This document shows, piece after piece, positions 35,665 through 45,693 of a stretch of DNA of 64,000 bases (position 1 is the stretch's first letter; each line of letters starts with the position of its first letter). The stretch spans positions 1,984,001 to 2,048,000 of the forward strand of contig NZ_CP048272.1 of NCBI RefSeq assembly GCF_019469425.1, given 5' to 3'. The notes under the pieces were generated by a model that did no database searches, was not told the DNA's origin, and worked only from the letters and a program-made list of their open reading frames with translations. Source of the DNA: Bifidobacterium asteroides. Lineage in GTDB: Bacteria > Actinomycetota > Actinomycetes > Actinomycetales > Bifidobacteriaceae. A program made the position numbers and the translations under genes.

Positions 35665-36723
35665 ATGGGACACACGGCGGACAATAAACCTTCCATTGCC
35701 AACGTCGCAGCCCTGGCCGGAGTTTCGACGGCGACTGTGTCCCGCGTCCTTTCCGGCCATAGACACAAGAACGACGACATCAGCCGCAAGGTCAGAGCTG
35801 CAGCCGAAAAGCTCAATTACTCGGCCAACTTCGCTGCCAGCACCCTCCGCTCGGACCGCAGCAGGACCATAGGGCTGATCCTATGCGGCACCTCCACAGG
35901 CATAGACGGGTCCATCCTGGATTTGCTCAGCAGGAGGCTGACCGAACAGAGCCGCTACTTGCTGGTCATATCCGTCAGGGGCGATCAGGAGCGAGAGGCG
36001 GCCATCAGGTCCATGGCCGCCCGGCAGGTCGAAGGAATTATCATCGTTCCTTCGCCGGACGACGATCCGGTCGGCATGCCCGTAGACCTGCCGTCCGGGC
36101 TGCCCATCGTCCAGGTCGGCGGCAGACCGCTTTCCTACCACACCAGCTGGGTCGGCATGGACCAGGCGGCCTCCATGCGGCTGATCATTGCCCACCTGGC
36201 CGAGCAGAACGCGCATTCGGTGGCCTACCTAAGCCGCGAACTGAACACCAGTGAGGCCACTGAGCTCTTCACGACCTTCTCCACCCTGACCAACACCCTA
36301 GGCATGACACCTCAGCCGGACTGGATCCAGTTTGGACCCTGCAGCATGCGCCGCGGCCACGATGCCGTCATGACCATGCTCGCCGAAGGAAACGACCGTC
36401 CCGATGCCATCATCTGCGGGGACGACTCGCTGGCCCTGGGCGCTCTGATGGCCTGTGGCCAACTGGGCTTCCAGGTTCCCGACCAAGTCAAGGTGGCCGC
36501 CTTCGTGGACAGCCCAGCCTGTCTGATCAGCAGTCCGACCTTGACCGCAGTCAAGACTCCTTTGAAAGGCATCGTCCAAGAGGCGCTGCGGCTGGTCGAT
36601 ACCAAGGGACAGTCCATTCTGCCCTCCCATGTGGCTCTGCCGCCAGCGCTGGAGTGCAGGGAATCGACCTGGTCGCCAAGAATCGGCAGCAGCGACATGA
36701 CCTCGCCGGGCACTTTCGCCTGA
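35665..36723 (+). CDS. LacI family transcriptional regulator
   Basis: 352 residues. N-terminal helix-turn-helix SIANVAALAGVSTATVSRVL and the hinge SANFAASTLRSDRSRTIGL are typical. A periplasmic-binding-protein-like sensor follows (PDAIICGDDSLALGALMACG, DQVKVAAFVD). It follows ptsH on the same strand and is presumably the repressor of the PTS locus, with the candidate operator upstream. It probably responds to a PTS substrate or its phosphate; the ligand is not readable. Confidence 0.9.
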   Translation: MGHTADNKPSIANVAALAGVSTATVSRVLSGHRHKNDDISRKVRAAAEKLNYSANFAASTLRSDRSRTIGLILCGTSTGIDGSILDLLSRRLTEQSRYLLVISVRGDQEREAAIRSMAARQVEGIIIVPSPDDDPVGMPVDLPSGLPIVQVGGRPLSYHTSWVGMDQAASMRLIIAHLAEQNAHSVAYLSRELNTSEATELFTTFSTLTNTLGMTPQPDWIQFGPCSMRRGHDAVMTMLAEGNDRPDAIICGDDSLALGALMACGQLGFQVPDQVKVAAFVDSPACLISSPTLTAVKTPLKGIVQEALRLVDTKGQSILPSHVALPPALECRESTWSPRIGSSDMTSPGTFA

Positions 36724-36741
36724 TGCCCCTTAAGCCTGTGC

Positions 36742-37902
36742 TCAGACCAGCAGGGTGCAGAAGAGGGCCTCGAAGACCAGGATCGGCGAACCGTTGGCAG
36801 CCAGCCTCCTGCGAGCCCGGGCGATCAGCTGAATGCGGTCGGTGGCCCCCTGCCTGGAGAGCCTGACAGACAGATCGGCAATTGCCGCCCGATTCTCCAA
36901 ATTGACCAGGCCCGCCTTCTCCTCGGCGCCGTTTTGCAGGACGCCCACATCCCGGTAAACGCTGGCCAGGGTGCTCAGGTTGCGGTCCAGCACATCCCGG
37001 GTCAGTCTGGTGACCCGCCGACGGACCTGATCCTTGCCGCCCAAGGCATGATAGGCCCCACGGAGCTGCCGGGGAATGCGTTCCTTATCCCTAAGACCGT
37101 TTATCTGCCGAAACTCCCGCTCGTTCCTGGCCACCTCATCGTCCACGGTGGCAGTGGCCTGATCGCGGGCCGCATCCACCACCCGGCCAGCCAGGACCAC
37201 AGCATCCGAAGCGCGTCTAAGGCCCAGCAGGCCCACGACCAGCTCATCACGGTCGGCCAGAACCTGATCCCTTGTGGCGTAGAGGCGAGCGATGCCGATG
37301 TGCCCCTGGGCCAGACGGGCGGCCTTAGCAGCCAGGGGCTGGTCCACCCCCACCTGGTCAGTCAGGAAATCAACCACTGCGGTGTTGGATGGCACCGCCA
37401 AGTTGAGCACCCTGGTCCGTGAGCGGATGGTGGGCAGCACATCCTGGGCGCTGGGTGCGCACAGAAGCCAAATCGTATGCTCGGCTGGCTCCTCGATCTC
37501 CTTGAGCAGCACATTGGTGGTCCGCTCCAGCATCCGATCCACGTCTTCGATGATGATGACCCGCCAGCGCGAAGTTGAGGGCATCTGCTCCGAGGTCATG
37601 ATCAGCTCCCTGACCTCGTCGATGCCGATGGTGACCTTGTTGGTGGACAGTATGGACACATCCGGATGGGTTCCGGCCAGAACCTGCTGAGTGACGCGAG
37701 TAGGCTGGTCGCTCAGTCCCTGATCCGGACTGATCAGAGCTGCCGCAAAAGCCCGGGCCAGATTGGATCGCCCTGATCCAGGAGGGCCGCAGATCAACCA
37801 GGACTGTGCCACCTCGTCATGACCCCGCGCCTGAGCGGCCACCGTCCGCTTGAGCAGCTCGACCGTGGGCTGCTGGCCCACAATGGCGTCCCAGACGCTC
37901 AT
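36742..37902 (-). CDS. holB: DNA polymerase III subunit delta'
   Basis: 386 residues. AAA+-like clamp-loader subunit: N-terminal Walker A is [11 protein letters not shown], with Arg in place of the usual Lys, and [10 protein letters not shown] stands where Walker B is expected, as often in delta'. The zinc-binding cysteines of many delta' proteins are absent in this one. It is the last gene of topA-tmk-holB and overlaps tmk by 4 bases. The Arg in Walker A suggests weak or no ATP hydrolysis. Confidence 0.92.
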   Translation of the reverse strand: MSVWDAIVGQQPTVELLKRTVAAQARGHDEVAQSWLICGPPGSGRSNLARAFAAALISPDQGLSDQPTRVTQQVLAGTHPDVSILSTNKVTIGIDEVRELIMTSEQMPSTSRWRVIIIEDVDRMLERTTNVLLKEIEEPAEHTIWLLCAPSAQDVLPTIRSRTRVLNLAVPSNTAVVDFLTDQVGVDQPLAAKAARLAQGHIGIARLYATRDQVLADRDELVVGLLGLRRASDAVVLAGRVVDAARDQATATVDDEVARNEREFRQINGLRDKERIPRQLRGAYHALGGKDQVRRRVTRLTRDVLDRNLSTLASVYRDVGVLQNGAEEKAGLVNLENRAAIADLSVRLSRQGATDRIQLIARARRRLAANGSPILVFEALFCTLLV

Positions 37903-38858
37903 CGGGTCTTCCGTAGGAGCCGGGACCGGAGCAACCAGCGAGCGCGAGAACCTGCAGGAGCCGAATCATCGTCAGCGTCACCGCCGACTGTCCCTGCCTC
38001 CATGGGCTGGTCATCCTGGTCAGCATCAGCCTCCGGTGCCTGAGCGGACGTATCCGCAGCCTCGGTCCAGTCCGACTCGGCACCCTGCTCATCATCCTCA
38101 TACCCCGCCGTCGATTCATCCTCGTCGGCATCGTCCTGAGCATCAGTGTCGTCATTCTCATCATCGACCTGCGGCAGATCTGGCTCGCGCCCTTCGACCA
38201 ACTTGTCCAAATCGTCCTGGATGATCTGCCAGACCTGGTCGATGGATTGGGTGGCGTCGATAACCAGGAACCGGTCGGGCTCCCTCTGGGCCAGCTGCAG
38301 GAATGCCTGACGCACATGCTGCTGAAAGTCGTCGCCAGCCGACTCCAGCCGATCGGGCTCATGGTCCAGACGCGACTTGGACTGAGACGGATCCGCGTCC
38401 AGCAGGTAGGTGCGCCTGGGCAGAAGGCCCTGACTGGCCCACAGACTCAGCCGACGAATCACACCCACCGACAGATCACGGCCTCCGGCCTGATAGGCCA
38501 CTGAGGAATCCAGGTAACGGTCGCAGAGCACAATGTCTCCGCGATCCAGAGCCGGACGCACCACCTGGGCCACATGCTCAGCCCGATCCGCCGCATAGAG
38601 CAGAGCCTCGGTCCTGGGGGCCAGATCGTCGGAGGCGTCAACCACGTCGGTACCTCCGGTCACGGCGACCGAGGGAAAAGCGGCCAAGCCGTGGAGGACG
38701 AGTTCCCGAATGGTCAATCCGACAGGGGTGCCGCCTGGCTCGCGGGTAACCAGGGATCGCAGGCCGCACTCCTGCAGATAGTTATGTGCTCGTTGAACCT
38801 GGGTGGTTTTGCCTGCACCATCCACGCCCTCGAAGGAAATGAACAAACCATCGCTCAT
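37899..38858 (-). CDS. tmk: Thymidylate kinase with a long acidic C-terminal extension
   Basis: 319 residues, against about 210 for typical enzymes. The kinase part has the P-loop [12 protein letters not shown], the DR(Y) motif [12 protein letters not shown] and the lid Arg residues, and it converts dTMP to dTDP. The last 95 or so residues are rich in Asp, Glu and Ala, end in a basic [13 protein letters not shown] and appear disordered. Start and stop overlap topA and holB by 4 bases each (ATGA), so the three are translated from one mRNA. Confidence 0.95.
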   Translation of the reverse strand: MSDGLFISFEGVDGAGKTTQVQRAHNYLQECGLRSLVTREPGGTPVGLTIRELVLHGLAAFPSVAVTGGTDVVDASDDLAPRTEALLYAADRAEHVAQVVRPALDRGDIVLCDRYLDSSVAYQAGGRDLSVGVIRRLSLWASQGLLPRRTYLLDADPSQSKSRLDHEPDRLESAGDDFQQHVRQAFLQLAQREPDRFLVIDATQSIDQVWQIIQDDLDKLVEGREPDLPQVDDENDDTDAQDDADEDESTAGYEDDEQGAESDWTEAADTSAQAPEADADQDDQPMEAGTVGGDADDDSAPAGSRARWLLRSRLLRKTR

Positions 38859-41731
38859 GCCTTATGCTCCATACTCTTGGAAGTCTTGGCGGTTTTGGCC
38901 TTCTTTGTGGTTTTACGAGCGCGAGTGACCGACTTGCCAGCTGTAGATTTGCTGGACGCCGACTTGCGGACGGCGGACTTTCGCGCAGTCGACTTGCGGG
39001 CGGTCCGGCCGCGTCGCTTGACAGGCCCGGCCGCGCGCTTCTCTGCCAGCAGGCGGAAGGCCACCTCCGGCTCGATGGACTGGGCCGTGTACTGCTTGGG
39101 CAGGGTCCTGTTGGTCTGCCCGTCGGTGATGTAGACACCGTAGAACCCGTCCTTGATGGTGACGGGTTTGCCGCTGTCCGGGTCCGTACCCAGCTCACGA
39201 AGAGGGGGCTTGGCCGCGCTCCGGGAACGCCGTCCGTACTTGGGCTGGTCGAAGAGGGCCTTGGCCCCGGCCTGATCGATGGTGAAAATCTGCCCCTCGT
39301 CGGTCAGCGAACGCGTCTCGGTGCCGCCGTCAGTCTTAGTGGCCGTCAAATAGGGGCCATAACGGCCGTTGCTGGCCGTGACGGTGGCCTGGTCGGTTTC
39401 TCCCGTCTTGGCATCGGTCAGCTCGATGTCGCCCACCGTCCTAGGCAGGCTGAGCAGTTTCAAAGCATCCTCCAAGGTGACCGTGTCTGGATCCATTGTT
39501 TTGAAGAGCGAGGCCATCTTGGGCTTGGGACCGGCCTGCTTGGCTGTCCGTGCAGTCTTGCCGGTCGGCTTTTTCTGCTCGGCCGCTTCCTCCTCGGGGC
39601 TGATCAGAGCCACATAGGGGCCGAATCTACCCTTACGCACCTCAACCCGACCGCCGGTCTGCGGATCCTTGCCCAGCTGACGGGGACCGCCGGCATTGGC
39701 GGCAATCAGTTCATGGCCCGCCGCCACGGTCAGCTCGTCCGGAGCCATGGTGGGCGGCAACGAGGCCCGCTTGGGGTTGCCGTCGGCATCCAGGTCGGCC
39801 GTATCCTCAAGATAGGGACCATAGCGGCCAACCCTCACCTGCAGGCCATCGCCAATCTCGATGGTGTTGATCTTGCGGGCGTCTATGTCTCCTAGCTGGG
39901 CCACCTGCTCCTGCAAGCCCTGATGAGCCTGATCAGCGTTTTGGGCGGCACCCGGGCCTGAGCCGAAGTAGAACCGTGTCAGCCAGTCCTTGCCCCGCTC
40001 CTTGCCATGGGCAATCATATCCAGGCCGTTCTCCATCTGCGCCGTGAATTGGTAATCCACATACCTGGGGAAATTGGTCTCCAACAATCTGATTACCGAA
40101 AATGCCAGCCAGGAGGGAATCAGTGCACGGCCGCGCTCATAGACATATCCACGATCGATGATGGTCGAGATGATGCTGGCATAGGTGGAGGGCCTGCCTA
40201 TTTCCTTGGCCTCTAGGGTCTTGACCAGAGATGCCTCAGTGTAACGGGCCGGCGGCTGGGTCTCATGGCCCTCGGGATCGACGGAGACGGCACGAAGCAC
40301 GTCCCCCTGCTGGACCGGAGGCAGGGATGAACCCTCATCGGTCTGCTCAGAGCCTGCACTCATGGCCTTGAGGAAGCCGGGGAACTTGATGACGGTGCCT
40401 GAAGCCTGGAAGAGGGCCGTACCCTCTTTGCCCGCCTGCGCCGACAGGCGGATGGTGGCTGTAGACCCGGTGGCGTCGGCCATCTGCGAAGCCAGGGTGC
40501 GCCGCCAGATCAGGGTGTAGAGCTTGAGCTGGTCGGGAGCCAGACGGTCGGCCAGATCCTGAGGCCTGTGAAAGGTGGAACCGGCGGGCCGGATGCACTC
40601 GTGGGCCTCCTGGGCGCCGGCGGTCTTGGTTACATACTGCTTGGACTCAGCCGAAAGGTATTCGGCGCCGTACTCACGCTCGACCCCCTTGCGGGCAGCG
40701 GCAATGGCCTCCTGGGAGAGGGTGACCGAATCCGTACGCATGTAAGTGATGAACCCGTTCTCATAGAGCCCCTGGGCAGCGCGCATGGTGGCCCGTGAAC
40801 TCATGCCCAGCCGGTTGCCAGCCGTCTGCTGCAGGGTAGATGTAGTGAAGGGGGGCTGAGGACGCCGCCGATATGGCTTGGTCTCCATACCCGTCACTGT
40901 GAAGTCCTGCTCCTTCAGCGCCTCAGCAAGGTTCCGGGCATGCTGCTCGTCCAGCTGCAGGACTTGCTCCTTGGTGGCCGTTTCCGTCAGCTGACCCTTG
41001 GATGTGAAGTCCTTGGAGACCGCCAGCCGCTGCTCCCCCAGACCGATCATTCGTGCCTGAAAACCACTCGACGGCGCCGATTCCCCGGCATCCTTCTGCA
41101 CCAAACGCGCCAACAGATCCCAGTAGGAGGCCTTGACGAAGGCCATACGCTCACGCTCACGCTCCACGATCAGCCGAGTCGCCACAGACTGAACACGCCC
41201 GGCGCTCAGCCCCGGACCTACCTTGCGCCAGAGCACCGGTGAGAGCTCGTAGCCATAGAGCCGATCCAGGACCCTACGGGTCTCCTGGGCATCAACCATG
41301 TGGGCATCCACGTCCCTGGTGTGCTTGAGCGAATTCTTGATGGCCTCTGGGGTGATCTCATGAAAGACCATGCGCTTTACCGGCACCTTGGGTTTGAGGG
41401 TCTGGACCAAGTGCCAGGCGATGGCCTCCCCTTCCCGATCCTCATCAGTGGCCAGATAGAGCTCGTCGGCGTTCTTCAGCGCCTTCTTGAGCTCGGACAC
41501 CGTGTGTTTCTTCTTATCGTCCACGATGTAATAGGGCTTGAAGCCATCGTCCACGTCTACGCCGAACTTGCCGTAGGCCTTCTTCTGGGAGGCCGGGATC
41601 TGCGATGGCTGGGCCAGGTCGCGGATATGGCCCACTGAAGCCATGACCGTGTAGCCCTTGCCCAGGTACCCGCCGATCTTCTTTGCCTTGGTTGGCGACT
41701 CAACAATGACGAGCTTATTGCCGGATGCCAT
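38855..41731 (-). CDS. topA: DNA topoisomerase I
   Basis: 958 residues, starting at an ATG with GGAGAGG before it. Type IA: TOPRIM domain ([26 protein letters not shown]), active-site Tyr in [11 protein letters not shown], and C-terminal Topo-C repeats (GRYGPYL and GRFGPYV blocks). The C-terminus is a long Arg/Lys/Ser/Thr tail of about 50 residues, as in actinobacterial enzymes, in which such tails add processivity by DNA binding. It relaxes negative supercoils. It is the first gene of topA-tmk-holB. Confidence 0.97.
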   Translation of the reverse strand: MASGNKLVIVESPTKAKKIGGYLGKGYTVMASVGHIRDLAQPSQIPASQKKAYGKFGVDVDDGFKPYYIVDDKKKHTVSELKKALKNADELYLATDEDREGEAIAWHLVQTLKPKVPVKRMVFHEITPEAIKNSLKHTRDVDAHMVDAQETRRVLDRLYGYELSPVLWRKVGPGLSAGRVQSVATRLIVERERERMAFVKASYWDLLARLVQKDAGESAPSSGFQARMIGLGEQRLAVSKDFTSKGQLTETATKEQVLQLDEQHARNLAEALKEQDFTVTGMETKPYRRRPQPPFTTSTLQQTAGNRLGMSSRATMRAAQGLYENGFITYMRTDSVTLSQEAIAAARKGVEREYGAEYLSAESKQYVTKTAGAQEAHECIRPAGSTFHRPQDLADRLAPDQLKLYTLIWRRTLASQMADATGSTATIRLSAQAGKEGTALFQASGTVIKFPGFLKAMSAGSEQTDEGSSLPPVQQGDVLRAVSVDPEGHETQPPARYTEASLVKTLEAKEIGRPSTYASIISTIIDRGYVYERGRALIPSWLAFSVIRLLETNFPRYVDYQFTAQMENGLDMIAHGKERGKDWLTRFYFGSGPGAAQNADQAHQGLQEQVAQLGDIDARKINTIEIGDGLQVRVGRYGPYLEDTADLDADGNPKRASLPPTMAPDELTVAAGHELIAANAGGPRQLGKDPQTGGRVEVRKGRFGPYVALISPEEEAAEQKKPTGKTARTAKQAGPKPKMASLFKTMDPDTVTLEDALKLLSLPRTVGDIELTDAKTGETDQATVTASNGRYGPYLTATKTDGGTETRSLTDEGQIFTIDQAGAKALFDQPKYGRRSRSAAKPPLRELGTDPDSGKPVTIKDGFYGVYITDGQTNRTLPKQYTAQSIEPEVAFRLLAEKRAAGPVKRRGRTARKSTARKSAVRKSASSKSTAGKSVTRARKTTKKAKTAKTSKSMEHKA

Positions 41732-41879
41732 GGCCTCTCCTTATATTGTGGTCTTTCGCACGCCATCTTACTCACGCGGTTCCGTCACCATGCAAATCAA
41801 GAGGTCATGTGCACGGGTGTGGATCCCTGAGTCCGATGGTGGATGAATCAGAGACGTTCAGTACGCCCAGAGAACGACC
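41732..41879. other. Intergenic region between topA and the PAP2 gene
   Basis: About 148 bases on the same strand. It must hold the topA promoter; I do not see convincing boxes or a terminator. Confidence 0.4.
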
Positions 41880-42899
41880 TCAGTCGTTCTGGGGCGGAGC
41901 CGGAGGCCGACCGACAAGGCCCATCCTTGTCAGAGGCGAGGCCGTGATCTGCCTCATCGCCAGAACCAGTCCCAGGGTCAGTGACAGAACGGATGCCATC
42001 ATTATGACGGCCGAGCAATGGACCCCGTAGGCCGTCCACCGGGCTCCGATCTCCAGTCCAGGGCTGACCTGCCAGATGACATAGCAGGCGTAGAGAATCC
42101 CTAGGAACCCCGCAGCCAGCATCAGGGTGGAGACAATCTGAATCGAAGCCGATGACATCCTGGTCCCAGGAACATCCATCCCGGTTCCCCGAGTAGCAGC
42201 CAGAGCAATAAGACAGAGGCCGCCCGGAATAAGAATGCCCATGATCACGTCCGAGGGGCGATGCCAGCCACCCTGCACCAGCGAGCAGCCCACGGACAGG
42301 TCAAAGGCGAACCCCACCAAGGCGACCGGAGCCCTCCAAACGCGCGGCACCACACAGAGCAGGGCCAGGACCACCGCCAGAGCCAGGACGGTATGCCCGG
42401 ATGGAGTTGAGTTGGCTGCGGAGGCCTGGGCATGGATAAGCACGGGGCGAGGCAGGAAGCGTTTGAGAATGCGGGCCACCCCGAAGACCACCAGAGCATA
42501 TACGGCAACCTGGCCGAGCAGCCACCACCGGCGTCGCGCCAGAACGACCGCCAGGGCTGTAAGACCCAGCACCATGCAGATCACCACAGTCACATAAGGG
42601 ATGGTGAACAGCACCAAGTAAGCCTTGACCAGGGGCGCCTGGTCAAGGAAACCGCGGAAGTTGGCCAGGGCCATATCGTCATAGGTCTGCCCGGGAACAG
42701 TCCAGACAGCCGCCCACCAGACCAAAGCAGCCAGACCCAGACAGGCCAGGCCGGCGACCAGGCACAGGACCAGGGATGAAATCCGGGGTCGGGACGTCAA
42801 AGGGTCACGGTCAACGTGACTGTCGTCCTCCTCGGTCTGCTCATTCGGGTCCCGGTACCAGGTCTGCTGTGCTTCGCCCTGCTCGCGCTTGTTGGTCAT
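41880..42899 (-). CDS. PAP2 family membrane phosphatase
   Basis: 339 residues with about six membrane helices. The three PAP2 motifs are present: KRFLPRP, then PSGHT, and GGWHRPSDV with the catalytic His and the Asp of the last motif. The family dephosphorylates phosphatidic acid, undecaprenyl diphosphate or similar lipids at the membrane. Which substrate it takes is not clear. It precedes the zinc-ribbon island. Confidence 0.88.
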   Translation of the reverse strand: MTNKREQGEAQQTWYRDPNEQTEEDDSHVDRDPLTSRPRISSLVLCLVAGLACLGLAALVWWAAVWTVPGQTYDDMALANFRGFLDQAPLVKAYLVLFTIPYVTVVICMVLGLTALAVVLARRRWWLLGQVAVYALVVFGVARILKRFLPRPVLIHAQASAANSTPSGHTVLALAVVLALLCVVPRVWRAPVALVGFAFDLSVGCSLVQGGWHRPSDVIMGILIPGGLCLIALAATRGTGMDVPGTRMSSASIQIVSTLMLAAGFLGILYACYVIWQVSPGLEIGARWTAYGVHCSAVIMMASVLSLTLGLVLAMRQITASPLTRMGLVGRPPAPPQND

Positions 42900-42994
42900 A
42901 CCTCAAGACTCTATCCAACCCCTGGGTCGACAGCCGACACCCTGTCCGACAAACGCATTGTTTTCACGACTCCATCCAGCCTGGTCAGGGCAAA

Positions 42995-43055
42995 TATGGA
43001 AAACTCCCACGCACCCGCCAGAGGCCACTTACCCTTGCTGCATTACGCCACGTGA
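42995..43055 (-). pseudogene. Core-deleted duplicate of the SRP RNA gene
   Basis: Positions 42995-43044 are identical over 50 bases to 48697-48746, the 3' half of the intact SRP RNA gene, and 43045-43055 match 48774-48784. The 27 bases between (48747-48773), which carry the conserved GGCAGG of the core and its 5' arm, are missing here. The TATGAT -10 box of the intact copy has no counterpart. A separate possible promoter (TTGCAG-17-TATAGA at 43111-43139, minus) lies upstream, so transcription of a remnant RNA cannot be excluded. Confidence 0.85.
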
Positions 43056-43180
43056 AAGTGAATCACTGCGCTACAGGACAGCTCAGTCTGCCCTTGAAAA
43101 CACAAAACCCTCTATAATTACCAATATAGGCACCTGCAACACCTTCGACCTAGACCATCCGCTAGCATAAAGGCAGAAGG
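42995..43180. repeat. Left copy of the direct repeat flanking the zinc-ribbon island
   Basis: The copy starts with the 50-base exact match to 48697-48746, continues as a diverged stretch, and ends with TCCGCTAGCAT at 43158-43168, which also occurs at 48902-48912 in the right copy. The repeat is in direct orientation with 48697-48925. Confidence 0.75.
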
Positions 43181-43304
43181 GTTACCGCGAACTTACGGCT
43201 AATCACCAACCAGGTCGGACGCGAGACGTAAACGGTTCCAGCATCATCTTTGAAAGAGATGAATAACTGAACTGCTGCAGAAGCGGGGAGAAGGGAAGAA
43301 GAGG

Positions 43305-45596
43305 ATGAAATACTGTACCCAATGCGGGGCGGCCAACGAGGACGACGATCAGTTTTGTAACCAATGCGGACAACCACTTGATGTATCTATAAAAACTGAT
43401 GATCAATCCCCCGACCAAATCCAGGACGCTGAACAGACCGATAAACGCCAGCTCAGCGAAGATGAATCAGATCAATTATCGAGCGGCACCGGCATCTCAG
43501 ACACAGCCGAAACCTCTGCCGTTAATACTGAGTCTGGAGACTCAAATCAAGCGACCGATGCAATTGATGTCGATAAAACCGGCGCAAAACCGGGCGATAC
43601 GGAAGCCGTCCCCCTGTCCGTCATCCCGGGACAGGGCTCAGCATCAGGCTCAGCCCCTGCCAGCGTGGTTGCTTCCCGTAAGCGGCTTTATATCTCGATG
43701 GCAGCCTTTGTAGCGCTGGTCCTAGTAATTACGTGCGGTTTTGTTGCTTACCGGCAACTGTCGCCCAAAGCCATGCCCCATGTACAGGCCAAAACCGCCG
43801 CAGAAGCCGTCGAACAGCTCAAGAGGGCCGGCATTCCCGCCAAGACCCAACTCCAATTCAGCCCCAAACGCAAGGGCTCCTTCATCCGCCTGTCTGGCGC
43901 TGACAAGTCCGGTCACCTGTCCAAGAATGCTCACGTCACCGTCACTGAGTCCGCTGGTCCTGGCGTACCCAAAGGCACCGTCGGACAAAGAAAAGCCAAG
44001 GCTGTGCAAACGCTCAAAAGCATGGAGGTGCCTCTCACGGTGGCTGACGTAGTCTCATCCAAGACCGATGTCGGCCAGGTCGCAGCATCCTCTCCTTCCG
44101 ACGGACAGCCTGTGCTTGACCCCAAAGACGGCATCCATGTGGGTATTGCCACTGACAAGGCAGGCATCCCCATCGAGATCGCCGGCATGGATAAGGACCA
44201 GGCTCAAAGCCAGCTCAAAGCCAAAGGCTACAGCATCACCATGCAGCCCCGCTTCTCCAGTCGGAAGAACCTGGGCAAGATCGTCGGCGCCAACCCCTCC
44301 ATCGGCCAACCCACCGACGCCAAAACCGCCACACTCTACTACGGCGTAGATGCCAGCAAAAAACTCGACGTGCTCGCCACCAAAGAAGACGACTTCCCCC
44401 AATCTGTCTATATCCTGAACAAAGAGGCGAACTTGGCTGGGCAATACTGCACCGAAGACGATGATTGTCTGAACTTGGATGCAATCAGCAAGGATGAGGC
44501 CGGTAGCCAATTCGGTTTTTCATCGCAGTATCTAAAAGTACGCGGCGAAACAATCCCAAACGAAGATTGGCATGATTACTTGAGCCTATGCACCTTCTCC
44601 CAAGACCCATCCGGTTGCATTCCCTCCAATACCGACCTGTACGAAGGGGCGGGATACATGAAGAACCACCTGATCTCCGGCCCCAGCGGAGCCTTCGAAC
44701 TCTACGCAGGCGCAGGTTTGCCCAACTGCGGTACAATGCCTGCTGACGCTGCCTTCTGCGACAACGGCACTCCCAAATTTGTGCCCTTGGGCGAAGACAC
44801 GGGATTCAAAAACTCCGGCTTGAGGTGGAAGGCCAAGGACTTCTTCGTCTACATGCCGCTAGGCGCTAAGCTCGACCAACTGGAATCGGACGAATACTTC
44901 GCAGGCAGGCCCGGCTTCAAGCCCGATGCGGATCGCCCCTACCTGATCAAGCGCGACAACAGCAAGTATCCAGACCGCTCAGCTGATGGCAACAGGGACA
45001 AGAACCCTTACGCGCCCACCCAGTATGGCAAAGCCGAGCCATTCCAGGAAGCACCGAACAAGAAGAATGTCTACTACCTGGTGGAGAATCCGATCGATTG
45101 GAGAACCATGGGTGGCAACACCGTAACCCAAAGCGAGGCGTCGAATCCCGACAACAGGGCTAGCCAAGACTTTCATGCCTTAGTAGGCAAGTGGATCTGG
45201 TCCGAATCCGGCGATGGTTCTCTGATCAGCCAAATGACCATTCAGTCAGATGGCAGTTTCACTGGCTCTACTTTTAAGCGTACCGACCGGCCCAAATTCA
45301 TGGATGGCGACACCGATAACTACAGCGGCCATTTTTCCAAGATTACCAACAATTCTGCCGGCACCAAGACTTTGACTCTGGACCCCAAGTCAATCAAGGG
45401 TGTTTCGGATTCCTTGCGCGAATGGTCAGGTTTGACGAAGACGACCTACACTTTCGTGCCCGCTGGCCAGGCCATACCGAACATGGATGAAAAAATGCAG
45501 GTTGCTGTAACGAATTGCTGCCTAGCCCACACTTCAACCTTGGACGATGACGCAATCACAGCAGAGGGCATCATCTTCGTGAAAGATAAAAACTGA
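43305..45596 (+). CDS. Zinc-ribbon membrane protein with three PASTA-like repeats and a large ectodomain
   Basis: 763 residues. Zinc ribbon MKYCTQCGAANEDDDQFC (Cys 4, 7, 18, 21) at the N-terminus, an acidic linker, one membrane helix at about 127-149, three PASTA-like repeats at about 157-215, 220-282 and 286-347, then about 410 extracellular residues rich in Tyr, Asp and Cys. The zinc ribbon would sit in the cytosol and the PASTA-like repeats outside, so the protein could link peptidoglycan or lipid-II sensing to a cytosolic partner. No catalytic domain is visible. The C-terminal domain is unrecognised. It is divergent from the PAP2 gene and convergent with the second zinc-ribbon gene. Confidence 0.7.
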   Translation: MKYCTQCGAANEDDDQFCNQCGQPLDVSIKTDDQSPDQIQDAEQTDKRQLSEDESDQLSSGTGISDTAETSAVNTESGDSNQATDAIDVDKTGAKPGDTEAVPLSVIPGQGSASGSAPASVVASRKRLYISMAAFVALVLVITCGFVAYRQLSPKAMPHVQAKTAAEAVEQLKRAGIPAKTQLQFSPKRKGSFIRLSGADKSGHLSKNAHVTVTESAGPGVPKGTVGQRKAKAVQTLKSMEVPLTVADVVSSKTDVGQVAASSPSDGQPVLDPKDGIHVGIATDKAGIPIEIAGMDKDQAQSQLKAKGYSITMQPRFSSRKNLGKIVGANPSIGQPTDAKTATLYYGVDASKKLDVLATKEDDFPQSVYILNKEANLAGQYCTEDDDCLNLDAISKDEAGSQFGFSSQYLKVRGETIPNEDWHDYLSLCTFSQDPSGCIPSNTDLYEGAGYMKNHLISGPSGAFELYAGAGLPNCGTMPADAAFCDNGTPKFVPLGEDTGFKNSGLRWKAKDFFVYMPLGAKLDQLESDEYFAGRPGFKPDADRPYLIKRDNSKYPDRSADGNRDKNPYAPTQYGKAEPFQEAPNKKNVYYLVENPIDWRTMGGNTVTQSEASNPDNRASQDFHALVGKWIWSESGDGSLISQMTIQSDGSFTGSTFKRTDRPKFMDGDTDNYSGHFSKITNNSAGTKTLTLDPKSIKGVSDSLREWSGLTKTTYTFVPAGQAIPNMDEKMQVAVTNCCLAHTSTLDDDAITAEGIIFVKDKN

Positions 45597-45634
45597 GCCC
45601 TTGGCTAACTGGCCATGGAAAATAGCAAAAGCAA

Positions 45635-45675
45635 GGGGTTCCCGTCTTCGCCAATGCAGCGACGACGGGAACCCC
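45635..45675. terminator. Bidirectional terminator between the convergent zinc-ribbon genes
   Basis: A perfect 12-bp stem (45635-45646 with 45664-45675) extends by 3 more pairs after one mismatch. It lies between the stop codons of two convergent genes (45596 and 45694). The U-tract is poor on both strands, so termination efficiency is uncertain. Confidence 0.7.
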
Positions 45676-45693
45676 CTATAGCTTATCGGCTGA

